In this document: positions 54,336 to 64,000 of the stretch, in pieces | How the letters are laid out: every line of letters starts with the position of its first letter | Numbering within the stretch: position 1 is the first letter of the stretch | From: Cherax quadricarinatus | Lineage: Eukaryota > Arthropoda > Malacostraca > Decapoda > Parastacidae | DNA length: 64,000 nt | Assembly: GCF_038502225.1 (NCBI RefSeq) | Contig: NW_027195251.1 | Coordinates: 166,501 to 230,500 of the forward strand | Direction: 5' to 3' | Notes under the pieces: generated by a model | Seen by the model: the letters and a program-made list of their open reading frames with translations, nothing else | The model's database searches: none | Told to the model about the DNA's origin: nothing | Position numbers and translations under genes: made by a program

Positions 54336-56125
54336 GATGGACATCAACCAAATCTTTCAATGGGCTGCAGAAAACAATGTGAAGTTCAACGATGAGAAAT
54401 TTCAATTACTCCGATATGGTAAATGTGAGGGAAAAGTTCAACAGATAGGAGTAGTGAGCGAGTATATGGTAACAATAGTTTGATTGCCGGCGGCTTGTTA
54501 AGGTAGGGTCAGTCTAGCTCCTGCTATCCCCCTCCCTTTCTCTCCACCCTGAAAGGTGACGTGTTGGGCTCCAGCCAAACAGTAATCACTCGACTCACAG
54601 CTCCCAGCACAACTGTAAGTAAAAGCCTGTGCTCCTATTCCAGTGGATATTGGTTGAAAGCTTCACTTTTGACCAATAATGAACTTAGCTCTTTCAGTTT
54701 TAAGCTCCACATGAGACTTTTAGATAGTCACCACTTTTTTTAAGTATCTTGCACTTATCATGAAGAGTGATTTCTTAAGCAGTGGGTAACCTGTCTCTCT
54801 TTCCAGCTTGGAATGACAGATCGGGTCACCTGCCAACCAACAAGAAGTGTTGAAGGAGACGGACTGAAAAGGTTTTGGGACGTCACTTCATTATCTGCCT
54901 ACCTGATTAATTATACAGGACACTACCCCTCATCTTTGTAGTGGTAAAGAACTTGCGTTCCTGTCATTTGGACTGACTATTCAAGGCTATAGACTCTGTG
55001 AAGAACTAGTCGTTGGGTTGTCACTCAACACCTGTGCCCCCCCCCACATCATCAACGGCTACAATTTCTACAAGACGGTGTCAACCTCAACCAGACACCC
55101 CAGTTTACTTGTACATATTAGCATTGAATTCAAATGGCAATTTTTCATTTCATTTTTAATTTTTCTTTCAATTAGGTTACACCTTCATGTTTCAATGTTT
55201 TATCTTTGCATTACTAAATAATAAAGTTTTTATCTTTGTGAATTATTTCTTTTTCTATTCATTAATTTTCCTGAGGAGGAGCCAGCCTTGGTAATACTGT
55301 GTGAAGTTGTTACAGGGCTAAGTCTTCACAGTAAACATAAGGAAATTAAAACTTCATCAGAGTACAAAAATTCCAGCCACAAAATAGAGCTAGAAACCAA
55401 CGTCAAAGACCTGGGAGTGATCATGTTGGAGGATCTCACCTTCAAGGACCATAACATTGTATCAATTGCATCTGCTAGAAAAATGACAGGATGGATAATG
55501 AGAACCTTCAAAACTAGGGATGCCAAGCCCATGATGACATTCTTCACCTCGCTTGTACTATCTAGGCTGGAATATTTCTGCACACTAACAGCACCTTTCA
55601 AGGCTGGTGAAACTGCTGACCTAGAAAATGTGCAGAGAACCTTCCCGGCACGCATAACAGAGATAAAACACCTCAATTACTGGGAGCACTTGTTCCTGAA
55701 CCTGTACTCCCTGGGATGCAGGCGGGAGAGATACATGATTATATACACCTGGAAAATCCTAGAGGGACTAGTACCAAACTTGCACACGAAAATCACTCAC
55801 TACGAAAGTAAAAGACTCTGCATAGGATGCAACATCCCCCCAATGAAAAGCAGGGGTGTCACTAGCACGTTAAGAGACAATACAATAAGTGTCAGGGGCC
55901 CGAGACTGTTCAACTGCCTCCCAGCATACAAAAGGGGGATTACCAATAGACCTCTGGCTGTCTTCAAGCAGGCACTGGACAAGCACCTAAAGTCGGTACC
56001 TGACCAGCCAGGCTGTGGCTCGTACGTTGGATTGCGTGCTGCCAGCAGTAACAGCCTGGTTGATCAGGCTATGATCCACCATGAGGCCTGTTCACAGACC
56101 GGGCTGCTGGGGCGTTAACCCCCAG
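54336..56125 (+). pseudogene. LINE family H copy 2, split by a solo LTR
   Basis: The first piece (54336-54423) encodes INQIFQWAAENNVKFN and LLRYGK, matching copy 1 just after the FADD motif. The second (55331-56118) encodes KTSSEYKNSSHKIE, LGVIMLEDLTF, LVLSRLEYFCTL, YTWKILEGLVPNLH and PGCGSYVGLRAAS to the stop, open for over 250 codons. The catalytic RT palm is absent. The 3' end is CCCAGAACTCTCTCCAG. It sits inside LINE J ORF1. Confidence 0.85.
54424..55330 (+). mobile_element. Solo LTR, 907 bp, with 5-bp target duplication
   Basis: It starts TGTGAGGG and ends CTTCACA (TG...CA, inverted TGTGA/TCACA), flanked by GTAAA at 54419-54423 and 55331-55335. AATAAA is at 55220-55225. No internal coding is present. 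It precisely interrupts LINE H between RYGK and the following codons, confirming the borders. The superfamily (gypsy or BEL/Pao) cannot be decided. It is unrelated to the LTR at 35285. Confidence 0.88.
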
Positions 56126-56985
56126 AACTCTCTCCAGAGGAGCTGGTAGGCGGCAGGACTGTCAAAGTTGGAGGTTTCCAAGCTACTCGAGAATAAGGAA
56201 CACGAGGAAGATTTCCCTGAAGGCGGAGCTGAGAGAGCCTTAGAGTGAGGCCTTCACTCTCCTTAAGATAACCGATTTCTCGTTCATTACAATAGACTTG
56301 ACAACGGCGTGAAAAAGAAGGATGAGATTCATTGCATTTAGACAGGAGAGGGGAAGACTGCAAAATGTATCGGCGTGATCTGCGGCCCTGCGTACTGGGC
56401 ACGTGCCACAGATCTACAGTATTTATTGGGGTGTCCGAAGCGCCAGCAATTACGACACTGTTGGGGAGTAGGAACTACTTTATGGACCTCTAGGCGATGG
56501 TCTGCAATATACACGGAGGACGGGAGTTCATGGCAGTCGAAGGTTAGGTGGGCGATGTTAATGTGAAACCGCCTCTGCCTGAGAGCGGGCAGCACGTATG
56601 TATCTACTTTGAGAATAGGAAGCTCCTAAAGGGCTAATTGCTCTGAAATATCGCCGCAAGACAAAAAATTACTCTGTATAATGGTATGAAGTAAAGCCAC
56701 TGTACTACTGCAAGAATTGGGAGTAGCTTGCTTATAAACTGTGACTGGAATGTTATCTATGGAAGTTACGTGGGAAAAAATCATGAGCGTGTTCTAAATT
56801 CTGAACCTTAACGAAGCGAGTACTGCTTCGAAGAGCGTGAAAGAATATATTTTGGCCAACTTGTTGTAAAAGAGCTTTACTAATACTATGATCAGAAAGA
56901 TAATCAGTTGGAGATGTCGGTTGTATGGAAAAGAATTTAGTCCACTGCATACTTGTAAACATGGTGAGCAAAAGAACTTTGAGCC
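56126..56985 (-). pseudogene. LINE J ORF1, Gag-like with zinc knuckle
   Basis: The minus strand encodes an N-terminal block (WTKFFSIQPTSPTDYLSDHS, VGQNIFFHALRSSTRFVKVQN) at 56970-56760. It then encodes HINIAHLTFDCHELPSSVYI and the knuckle CRNCWRFGHPNKYC (CX2CX4HX4C) at about 56430. This is the RNA-binding ORF1 of I/Jockey-type LINEs. Several frameshifts disrupt it. It is inferred to be the 5' part of the same LINE whose RT and RNase H lie at 33076-35284. Confidence 0.75.
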
Positions 56986-59834
56986 AAGTGTGAGAGTAAT
57001 GGAGGTTGAGGATTTCAATGCTAAAGTGTGCAAAAATGTTGTGGAGGGAGTAGTAGGTAAATTTGGGGTGCCAGGGGCAAATGTAAATGGGGAGCCTTTA
57101 AATTGAACTATGTGTAGAAAGAGGTTTGGTAATAAGTAATACATATTTTATGAAGAAGAGTATAAACAAATATACAAGGTATGATATAGCACTTAATGAA
57201 AGTAGTTTGTTAGATTATGTATTGGTGGATAAAAGGTTGATGGGTAGGCTCCAGGATGTACATGTTTATAGAAGGGCAACTGATATATCGGATCATTATT
57301 TAGTTGTAGCTACAGTTAGAGTAAGAGGTAGATGGGAAAAGAGGAAGGTGGCAACAACAAGTAAGAGGGAGGTGAAAGTGTATAAACCAAGGGAGGAGGA
57401 AGTTCTGGTGAGATATAAGCAACTATTGGCAGAAAGGTGGGCTGGTGCAAGTATGAGTAATGGGGGGGGGGTTGAAGAGGGTTGGAACAGTTTTAAAAAT
57501 GCAGTATTAGAATGTGGGGCAGAAGTTTGTGGTTATAGGAGGGTGGGTGTAGGAGGAAAGAGGAGTGATTGGTGAAATGATGAAGTAAAGGGTGTGATAA
57601 AAGAGAAAAAGTTGGCTTGTGAGAGGTTTTTACAAAGCAGAAGTGTTATAAGAAGAGCAGAGTATATGGAGAGTAAAAGAAAGGTAAAGAGAGTGGTGAG
57701 AGAGTGCAAAAGGAGAGCAGATGATAGAGTGGGGGAGGCACTGTCAAGAAATTTTAATGAAAATAAGAAAAAAAAATTGGAGTTAAGTTAAGAAAGCCTA
57801 GAGAGCGAATGAATTTGTCAGTTAAAAACAGAGTAGGGGAGTTAGTAGATGGGGAGATGGAGGTTTTGGGTAGATGGCGAGAATATTTTGAGGAACTTTT
57901 AAATGTCGGCGAGGAAAGGGAAGCGGTAATTTCATGCACTGGCCAGGGAGGTATACCATCTTTAAGGAGTGAAGAAGAACAGGATGTGAGTGTGGGGGAG
58001 GTGCGTGAGGCATTACGTAGAATGAAAGGGGGTAAAGCAGCTGAAACTGACGGGATCATGATAGAAATGTTAAAAGCAGGGGGGATATAGCGTTGGAGTG
58101 GTTGGTATTTTTGTTTAATAAATGTATGAAAGAGGGGAAGGTACCTAGGGATTGGCGGAGAGCATGTGCAGTCCCTTTATATAAAGGGTAGGGGGACAAA
58201 AGAGACTAAAAATTATAGAGGAATAAGTTTACTGAGTATACCAGGAAAAGTGTACGGTAGGGTTATAATTGAAAGAATTAGAGGTAAGACAGAATGTAGG
58301 ATTGCGGATGAGCAAGGAGGTTTCAGAGTGGGTAGGGGATGTGTAGATCAAGTGTTTACATTGAAGCATAAATGTGAACAGTATTTAGATAAAGGTAGGG
58401 AAGTTTTTATTGCATTTATGGATTTAGAAAAGGTATATGATAGAGTGAATAGGGAAGCAATGTGGCAGATGTTGCAAGTATATGGAATAGGTGGTAAGTT
58501 ACTAAATGCTGTAAAGAGTTTTTATGAGGATAGTGAGGCTCAGGTTAGGGTATGTGGAAGAGAGGGAGACTACTTCCATGTAAAAGCAGGTGTTAGACAG
58601 GGATGTGTAATGTCACCATGGTTGTTTAATATATTTATAGATGGGGTTGTAAAAGAAGTAAATGCTAGAGTGTTCGGGAGAGGGGTGGGATTAAATTATG
58701 GGGAATCAAATACAAAATGGGAATTGACACAGTTGCTTTTTGCTGATGATACTGTGCTTATGGGAGATTCTAAAGAAACATTGCAAAGGTTAGTGGATGA
58801 GTTTGGGAGTGTGTGTAAAGGTAGAAAGTTGAAAGTTAACATTGAAAAGAGTAAGGTGATGAGGGTATCAAATGATTTAGATAAAGAAAAAATGGATATC
58901 AAATTGGGGAGGAGGAGTATGGAAGAAGTGAATGTTTTCAGATACTTGGGAACTGACTTGTCGGCGAATGGATTTATGAAGGATGAGATTAATCATAGAA
59001 TTGATGAGGAAAAAAAGGTGAGTGGTGCATTGAGGTTTATGTGGAGACAAAAAACGTTATCTATGGAGGCAAAGAAGGGAATGTATGAAAGTATAGTAGT
59101 ACCAACACTCTTATATGGGTGTGAAGCTTGGGTTGTAAATGTTGCAGCGAGGAGGCAGTTGGAGGCAGTGATGTCCTGTCTAAGGGCTATGTGTGGTGTA
59201 AATATTATGTAGAAAATTCGGAGTGTGGAAATCAGGAGAAGGTGTGGAGTTAATAAAAGTATTAGTCAGAGGGTTGAAGAGGGTTTGTTGAGGTGGTTTG
59301 GTCATTTAGAGAGAATGAATCAAAGTAGAATGACATGGAGAGCATTTAAATCTGTAGGGGAAGGAAGGCGGGGTAGGGGTCGTCGTCGGAAAGGTTGGAA
59401 GGAAGGGGTAAGGGAGGTTTTTTGGGCGAGGGGCTTGGACTTCCAGCAGGCGTGCATGAGCGTGTTCGATAGGAGTGAATGGAGACGAATGGTACTTGGG
59501 ACCTGACGATCTGTTGAAGTATGAGCAGGGCAATATTTAGTGAAGGGATTCAATGAAACCGGTTATTTTTATATAGCCGGACTTGAGTCCTGGAAATGGG
59601 AAGTACAATGCCTGCACTCTAAAGGAGGGGTTCGGGATATTAGCAGTTTGGAGGGATATGTTGTGTATCTTTATACGTATATGCTTCTAAACTGTTGTGT
59701 TCTGAGCACCTCTGCAAAAAAAGTGATTATGTGTGAGTGAGGTGAAAGTGTTGAATGAATGATGAAAGTATTTTCTTTTTGGGGATTTTCTTTTTGGGTC
59801 ACCCTGCCTCCGTGGGAGATGGCCGACTTGTTAA

Positions 59835-59836
<2 letters not shown>
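56986..59836 (+). pseudogene. RTE-type LINE copy 2
   Basis: Plus-strand copy with the endonuclease from DFNAKV (the usual GDLN context altered) through DYVLVDKR and TDISDHYLV, and the linker VCGYRRVGVGGKRSDW. The RT follows, with GKAAETDGIMIEMLKAGG, a 348-codon open stretch (58166-59212) containing DLEKVYDRV, GVRQGCVMSPWLFNI and the catalytic LFADDTVLMGD, then LLRWFGHLERM and GRRRKGW. Shifts or stops occur near 57106, 57575, 57791, 58090 and 59213. It is 5'-truncated. The 3' UTR (59507-59836) ends with GTCACCCTGCC and runs into a TA tract. Confidence 0.9.

Positions 59837-59930
<94 letters not shown>
59837..59930 (+). repeat. TA microsatellite at RTE 3' end
   Basis: About 94 bp of TA repeats, with one GATA interruption, start right after TTAAATAAA of the RTE 3' UTR. 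Confidence 0.95.
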
Positions 59931-59933
<3 letters not shown>

Positions 59934-60318
59934 GTGCCGAATATGTAAAACTGGTCAATTAGCAAGAACTCATTTAAAATTAAGTCCTTTCTGAAATTTT
60001 CTCTTATACGTTTAAAGATATATATTTTCCATTAATGTTGATGTAAAAATTTATAATTTTGCACCAAAAGAATCTTAGAAAACTTACCTAACCTTATTAT
60101 ACCAAAAACAATTTATTTTAGCCCAACCCAACTAAATATATTTTAGATTTGTTTACAATAATTTAATACTAAACAAACACAGTGAAATATATTTTTTTCG
60201 TTAGGTTCAGAATGATTTTGGCGAAATTATTGCATACACAAATTTTCGCTTGTCCTATATGGTAAGATGAGCGTTGCTATTTAAGCCAAGATCGCAAGTT
60301 CTGCCTATTCGGCACGAC
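59931..60318. mobile_element. MITE, 388 bp, 13-bp terminal inverted repeats
   Basis: The ends are GTCGTGCCGAATA and its exact complement TATTCGGCACGAC. The interior is AT-rich and non-coding. The element sits within TA repeats, consistent with insertion at TA. It is a non-autonomous DNA transposon. I recognise this end sequence as widespread in decapod genomes, from memory and not checked. Confidence 0.9.

Positions 60319-60391
<73 letters not shown>
60319..60391 (+). repeat. TA microsatellite
   Basis: About 73 bp of TA repeats (one ACATA interruption) continue the tract that the MITE split. Confidence 0.93.
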
Positions 60392-60393
<2 letters not shown>

Positions 60394-60535
60394 AACACTG
60401 ATCTCTGGCTGAAGGAGACTCGAACCTACGAACCTTGGAACAAGGTACGCAGTGCATTACCAATCTACCCACACTGCGTACCTTGTTCCAAGCTTCATAG
60501 GTTCGAGTCTCCTTCAGCCAGAGATCAGTGTTTGT
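60392..60535. mobile_element. Palindromic tRNA-like SINE pair
   Basis: Two inverted copies of a tRNA-like sequence meet near 60466. The B box is GGTTCGAGTCTCC, and the sequence also reads GCACTGCGTACCTTGTTCCA and TTCAGCCAGAGATCAGTG. A third, direct copy lies at 60697-60775. A and B box spacing suits a Pol III promoter, but no clean cloverleaf forms. Confidence 0.65.
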
Positions 60536-60696
60536 GTATATTTCGCCTGCTCTTGCGAATTCCTTGCATTGTTAAAAATCTCTAGTAAGGCTGATGCATG
60601 CAGGGGATGAGATGAAAAGCTGCAAGCCTTCTCCCTGAAAGCTGGCTGCCTTGGATCAAAGTCTAGCGCAAGCTGGACTCCAAGGTATTGGTCCAG
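60536..60696. other. Spacer between SINE-like copies
   Basis: About 160 bp, no gene recognised. It is probably the body of the SINE. Confidence 0.4.
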
Positions 60697-60775
60697 TGTG
60701 GGTAGATTGGTAAAGCACTGCGTACCTTGTTCCAAGGTTCGTAGGTTCGAGTCTCCTTCAGCCAGAGATCAGTGT
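60697..60775 (+). mobile_element. tRNA-like SINE fragment
   Basis: GGTAGATTGGTAAAGCACTG is followed by the GGTTCGAGTCTCC B box, in direct orientation relative to the right arm of the pair at 60466-60535. It abuts a TA tract. Confidence 0.6.
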
Positions 60776-60776
60776 T

Positions 60777-60851
<75 letters not shown>
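60776..60851 (+). repeat. TA microsatellite
   Basis: About 76 bp of near-pure TA repeats between two SINE-like sequences. Confidence 0.95.
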
Positions 60852-60853
<2 letters not shown>

Positions 60854-60955
60854 CTGTGATCACGAGCAAGTGGCATTGAATCAACAACAACACTGTGACT
60901 GGTCGAGGATTCGAACCCATGTCATTTTGGCCCTGCCTTATGGTTAACAAAAATC
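60852..60955 (-). mobile_element. tRNA-like SINE fragment, minus
   Basis: The reverse strand reads GGGTTCGAATCCTCGACCAG, a canonical Pol III B box, followed by a short tail. There is no intact cloverleaf, so it is not called as a tRNA gene. Confidence 0.6.
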
Positions 60956-60961
60956 ACATGA

Positions 60962-61445
60962 CACTGATGAAGTATTGTTAACAAACCATACCATGGGCGG
61001 GATTGAACCCGCGGTCAGAGAGTCTCAAAACTCCAGACCGTCACGTTAGCCACTGGACCAGCTAGCCACAATAAGATTCGTCCAACTAGGTATATTTCTA
61101 CACCATAGGAAGGTTAGCATAGGCACCGTGGTATGGTTTGTTTGCAATCGTGTCATTACGATTTCGTGAGTCATGTTGACGGCATTGAGGGGACTTGCGT
61201 TAGAGTTTGTCACGGCCACGCTAGCTGGAGATTCGTCTGTAAAAACTTGCATTTGTGGTCACAGTGGTGCCTATGCTAACCTTCCTATGGTGTAGAAATA
61301 TACCTAGTTGGACGAATCTTATTGTGGCTAGCTGGTCTTGTGGCTAACGCGACGGTCTGGAGTTTTGAGACTCTCTGACCGCGGGTTCAATCCCGGCCGG
61401 GGTATGGTTTGTTTGCAATCGTGTCATTACGATTTCGTGAGTCGA
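60962..61445. mobile_element. Inverted pair of tRNA-derived SINEs
   Basis: The left minus copy (about 60980-61115) and right plus copy (about 61265-61400) share the sequence from CCTATGCTAACCTTCC through GTGGCTAGCTGGTC to GACCGCGGGTTCAATCCCG (B box GGTTCAATCCC). The roughly 150-bp centre holds TATGGTTTGTTTGCAATCG, which recurs after the right copy at about 61402. This could form a long hairpin transcript. Confidence 0.75.
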
Positions 61446-61455
61446 GTGAAGTATT

Positions 61456-61456
61456 G

Positions 61457-61541
<85 letters not shown>
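61456..61541 (+). repeat. TA microsatellite at RTE copy 3 3' end
   Basis: About 86 bp of TA repeats directly abut TTTATTTATCACACTGGC, the 3' end of the minus-strand RTE copy 3. Confidence 0.95.
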
Positions 61542-61544
<3 letters not shown>

Positions 61545-64000
61545 TTATCACACTGGCTGATTCCCACCAAGGCAGGGTGGCCCGAAAAAGAAAAACTTTC
61601 ACCATCATTCACTCCATCACTGTCTTGCCAGAAGGGTGCTTTACACTACAGTTTTTAAACTGCAACATTAACACCCCTCCTTCAGAGTGCAGGCACTGTA
61701 CTTCCCATCTCCAGGACACAAGTCCGGCCTGCCGGTTTCCCTGAACCCCTTCATAAATGTTACTTTGCTCACACTCCAACAGCACGTCAAGTATTAAAAA
61801 CCATTTGTCTCCATTCACTCCTATCAAACACGCTCACGCATGCCTGCTGGAAGTCCAAGCCCCTCGCACACAAAACCTCCTTTACCCCCTCCCTCCAACC
61901 TTTCCTAGGCCGACCCCTACCCCGCCTTCCTTCCACTACAGACTGATACACTCTTGAAGTCATTCTGTTTCGCTCCATTCTCTCTACATGTCCGAACCAC
62001 CTCAACAACCCTTTCTCAGCCCTCTGGACAACAGTTTTGGTAATCCCGCACCTCCTCCTAACTTCCAAAGTACGAATTCTCTGCATTATATTCACACCAC
62101 ACATTGCCCTCAGACATGACATCTCCACTGCCTCCAGCCTTCTCCTCGCTGCAACATTCATCACCCACGCTTCACACCCATATAAGAGCGTTGGTAAAAC
62201 TATACTCTCATACATTCCCCTCTTTGCCTCCATGGACAAAGTTCTTTGTCTCCACAGACTCCTAAGTGCACCACTCACTCTTTTTCCCTTATCAATTCTA
62301 TGATTCACCTCATCTTTCATAGACCCATCCGCTGACACGTCCACTCCCAAATATCTGAATACGTTCACCTCCTCCATACTCTCTCCCTCCAATCTGATAT
62401 TCAATCTTTCATCACCTAATCCTTTTGTTATCCTCATAACCTTACTCTTTCCTGTATTCACCTTTAATTTTCTTCTTTTGCACACCCTACCAAATTCATC
62501 CACCAATCTCTGCAACTTCTCTTCAGAATCTCCCAAGAGCACAGTGTCATCAGCAAAGAGCAGCTGTGACAACTCCCACTTTGTGTGTGATTCTTTATCT
62601 TTTAACTCCACGCCTCTTGCCAAGACCCTCACATTTACTTCTCTTACAACCCCATCTATAAATATATTAAACAACCACGGTGACATCACACATCCTTGTC
62701 TAAGGCCTACTTTTACTGGGAAAAAATTTCCTTCTTTCCTACATACTCTAACTTGAGCCTCACTATCCTCGTAAAAACTCTTCACTGCTTTCAGTAGCCT
62801 ACCTCCTACACCTTACACTTGCAACATCTGCCACATTGCCCCCCTATCCACCTTGTCATACGCCTTTTCCAAATCCATAAATGCCACAAAGACCTCTTTA
62901 GCCTTATCTAAATACTGTTCACTTATATGTTTCACTGTAAACACCTGGTCCACACACCCCCTACCTTTCCTAAAGCCTCCTTGTTCATCTGCTATCCTAT
63001 TCTCCGTCTTACTCTTAATTCTTTCAATTATAACTCTACCATACACTTTACCAGGTATACTCAACAGACTTATCCCCCTATAATTTTTGCACTCTCTTTT
63101 ATCCCCTTTGCCTTTATACAAAGGAACTATGCATGCTCTCTGCCAATCCCTAGGTACCTTACCCTCTTCCATACATTTATTAAATATTTGCACCAACCAC
63201 TCCAAAACTATATTCCCACCTGCTTTTAACATTTCTATCTTTATCCCATCAATCCCGGCTGCCTTACCCCCTTTCATTTTACCTACTGCCTCACGAACTT
63301 CCCCCACACTCACAACTGGCTCTTCCTCACTCCTACAAGATGTTATTCCTCCTTGTCCTATACACGAAATCACAGGTTCCCTATCTTCATCAACATTTAA
63401 CAATTCCTCAAAATATTCCCTCCATCTTCCCAATACCTCTAACTCTCCATTTAATAACTCTCGTCTCCTATTTTTAACTGACAAATCCATTTTTCTTATT
63501 TTCAACAAAATTTGTTGATAACATCTCACCCACTCTCTCATTTGCTCTCTTTTTACATTGCTTCACCACTCTCTTAACCTCTCTCTTTTTCTCCATATAC
63601 TCTTCCCTCCTTGCATCACTTCTACTTTGTAAAAACTTCTCATATGCTAACTTTTTCTCCATTACTACTCTCTTTACATCCTCATTCCACCAATCGCTCC
63701 TCTTCCCTCCCGCACCCACTTACCTGTAACCACAAACTTCTGCTGAACACTCTAACACTACATTTTTAAACCTACCCCATACCTCTTCGACCCCATTGCC
63801 TATGCTCTCATTAGCCCATCTATCCTCCAATAGCTGTTTATATCTTACCCTAACTGCCTCCTCCTATAGTTTATAAACCTTCACCTCTCTCTTCCCTGAT
63901 GCTTCTATTCTCCTTGTATCCCATCTACCTTTTACTCTCAGTGTAGCTACAACTAGAAAGTGATCTGATATATCTGTGGCCCCTCTATAAACATGTACAT
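61542..64000 (-). pseudogene. RTE-type LINE copy 3, runs off the window
   Basis: Very similar to copy 1. A 332-codon open piece (62785-61787) covers GLRQGCVMSPWLFNI, the catalytic LFADDTVLLGD and the C-terminus with LLYGCEAWV, LLRWFGHVERM and GRPRKGW. A second piece (63541-62813) covers the linker, GKAAGIDGIKIEMLKAGG and DLEKAYDKV. The two share a frame and are separated only by a TAA at about 62811-62815 that replaces Tyr. A shift or deletion lies near 63490. The endonuclease continues past 64000. Confidence 0.9.

Noticed and set aside
59671..59958. ORFs of alternating Ile-Tyr codons (also 60274, 60663, 61338, 61409)
   Set aside because: They are translations of TA microsatellites.
61310..61400. 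tRNA gene with B box GGTTCAATCCC
   Set aside because: A and B box sequences are present but no full cloverleaf forms. The sequence exists in inverted duplicate with SINE-like flanks, so it is called a tRNA-derived SINE.

Overview
The window is non-host, repeat-dominated DNA from an animal nuclear genome. A decapod crustacean (crayfish- or shrimp-like) is the best inference. The grounds are the mix of EN(+) Penelope-like elements, CR1/L2 LINEs with an esterase-type ORF1, RTE and I-group LINEs, a Gmr1-type Ty3/gypsy element, tRNA-derived SINEs and a GTCGTGCCGAATA-ended MITE that I associate with decapods. I see no convincing host gene, true tRNA, rRNA or prokaryotic feature. Almost every open reading frame is transposon-derived or a by-product of tandem repeats.

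Layout. 0.2-7.8 kb: a nearly intact but 5'-truncated Penelope-like element (PLE 1), the N-terminal part of a second (PLE 2), and several small foldback modules of about 0.2-0.7 kb that carry the same hairpin motif. 2.7-16.1 kb: five damaged CR1 copies (A-E) and an RNase H-bearing I-clade LINE. 17.1-21.7 kb: a 32-bp satellite split by a LINE (family H). 22.5-32.2 kb: a 14-bp satellite split by a full-length, nearly intact CR1 (copy F), passing directly into a 29-bp satellite. 33.1-57 kb: a deeply nested block. An RNase H LINE (family J) is interrupted by a Ty3/gypsy element (LTRs at 35285 and 50674). That element is interrupted by a CR1 (copy G), which is interrupted by an RTE LINE. Penelope-related foldbacks and a truncated I-clade LINE are nested beside it. 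A recent 378-bp tandem/inverted array truncates the gypsy 3' LTR. 57-64 kb: an RTE copy, TA microsatellites, a MITE, palindromic SINE pairs and a further RTE copy running off the window end.

Most interesting system. About 20 copies of a compact motif, CUGANGA + A + perfect stem-loop + GAAA, followed by AAUAAA, sit in short modules that also carry a TATA box. The modules exist as tandem and inverted units (378 bp in type B, about 429 bp in type C) flanked by 12-14 bp target duplications. One module directly precedes Penelope coding sequence. This is the expected make-up of Penelope pseudo-LTRs and of animal 'retrozymes' (small hammerhead-ribozyme retroelements thought to be moved by Penelope machinery). 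Stem II and the tertiary C3-G8 pair appear to co-vary between subfamilies. Two points weaken the case: one extra A follows CUGANGA, and I cannot define stems I and III or the cleavage site. Catalytic activity is therefore unproven.

The Ty3/gypsy element has integrase upstream of reverse transcriptase and RNase H, the reverse of the usual gypsy order and diagnostic of the Gmr1 clade.
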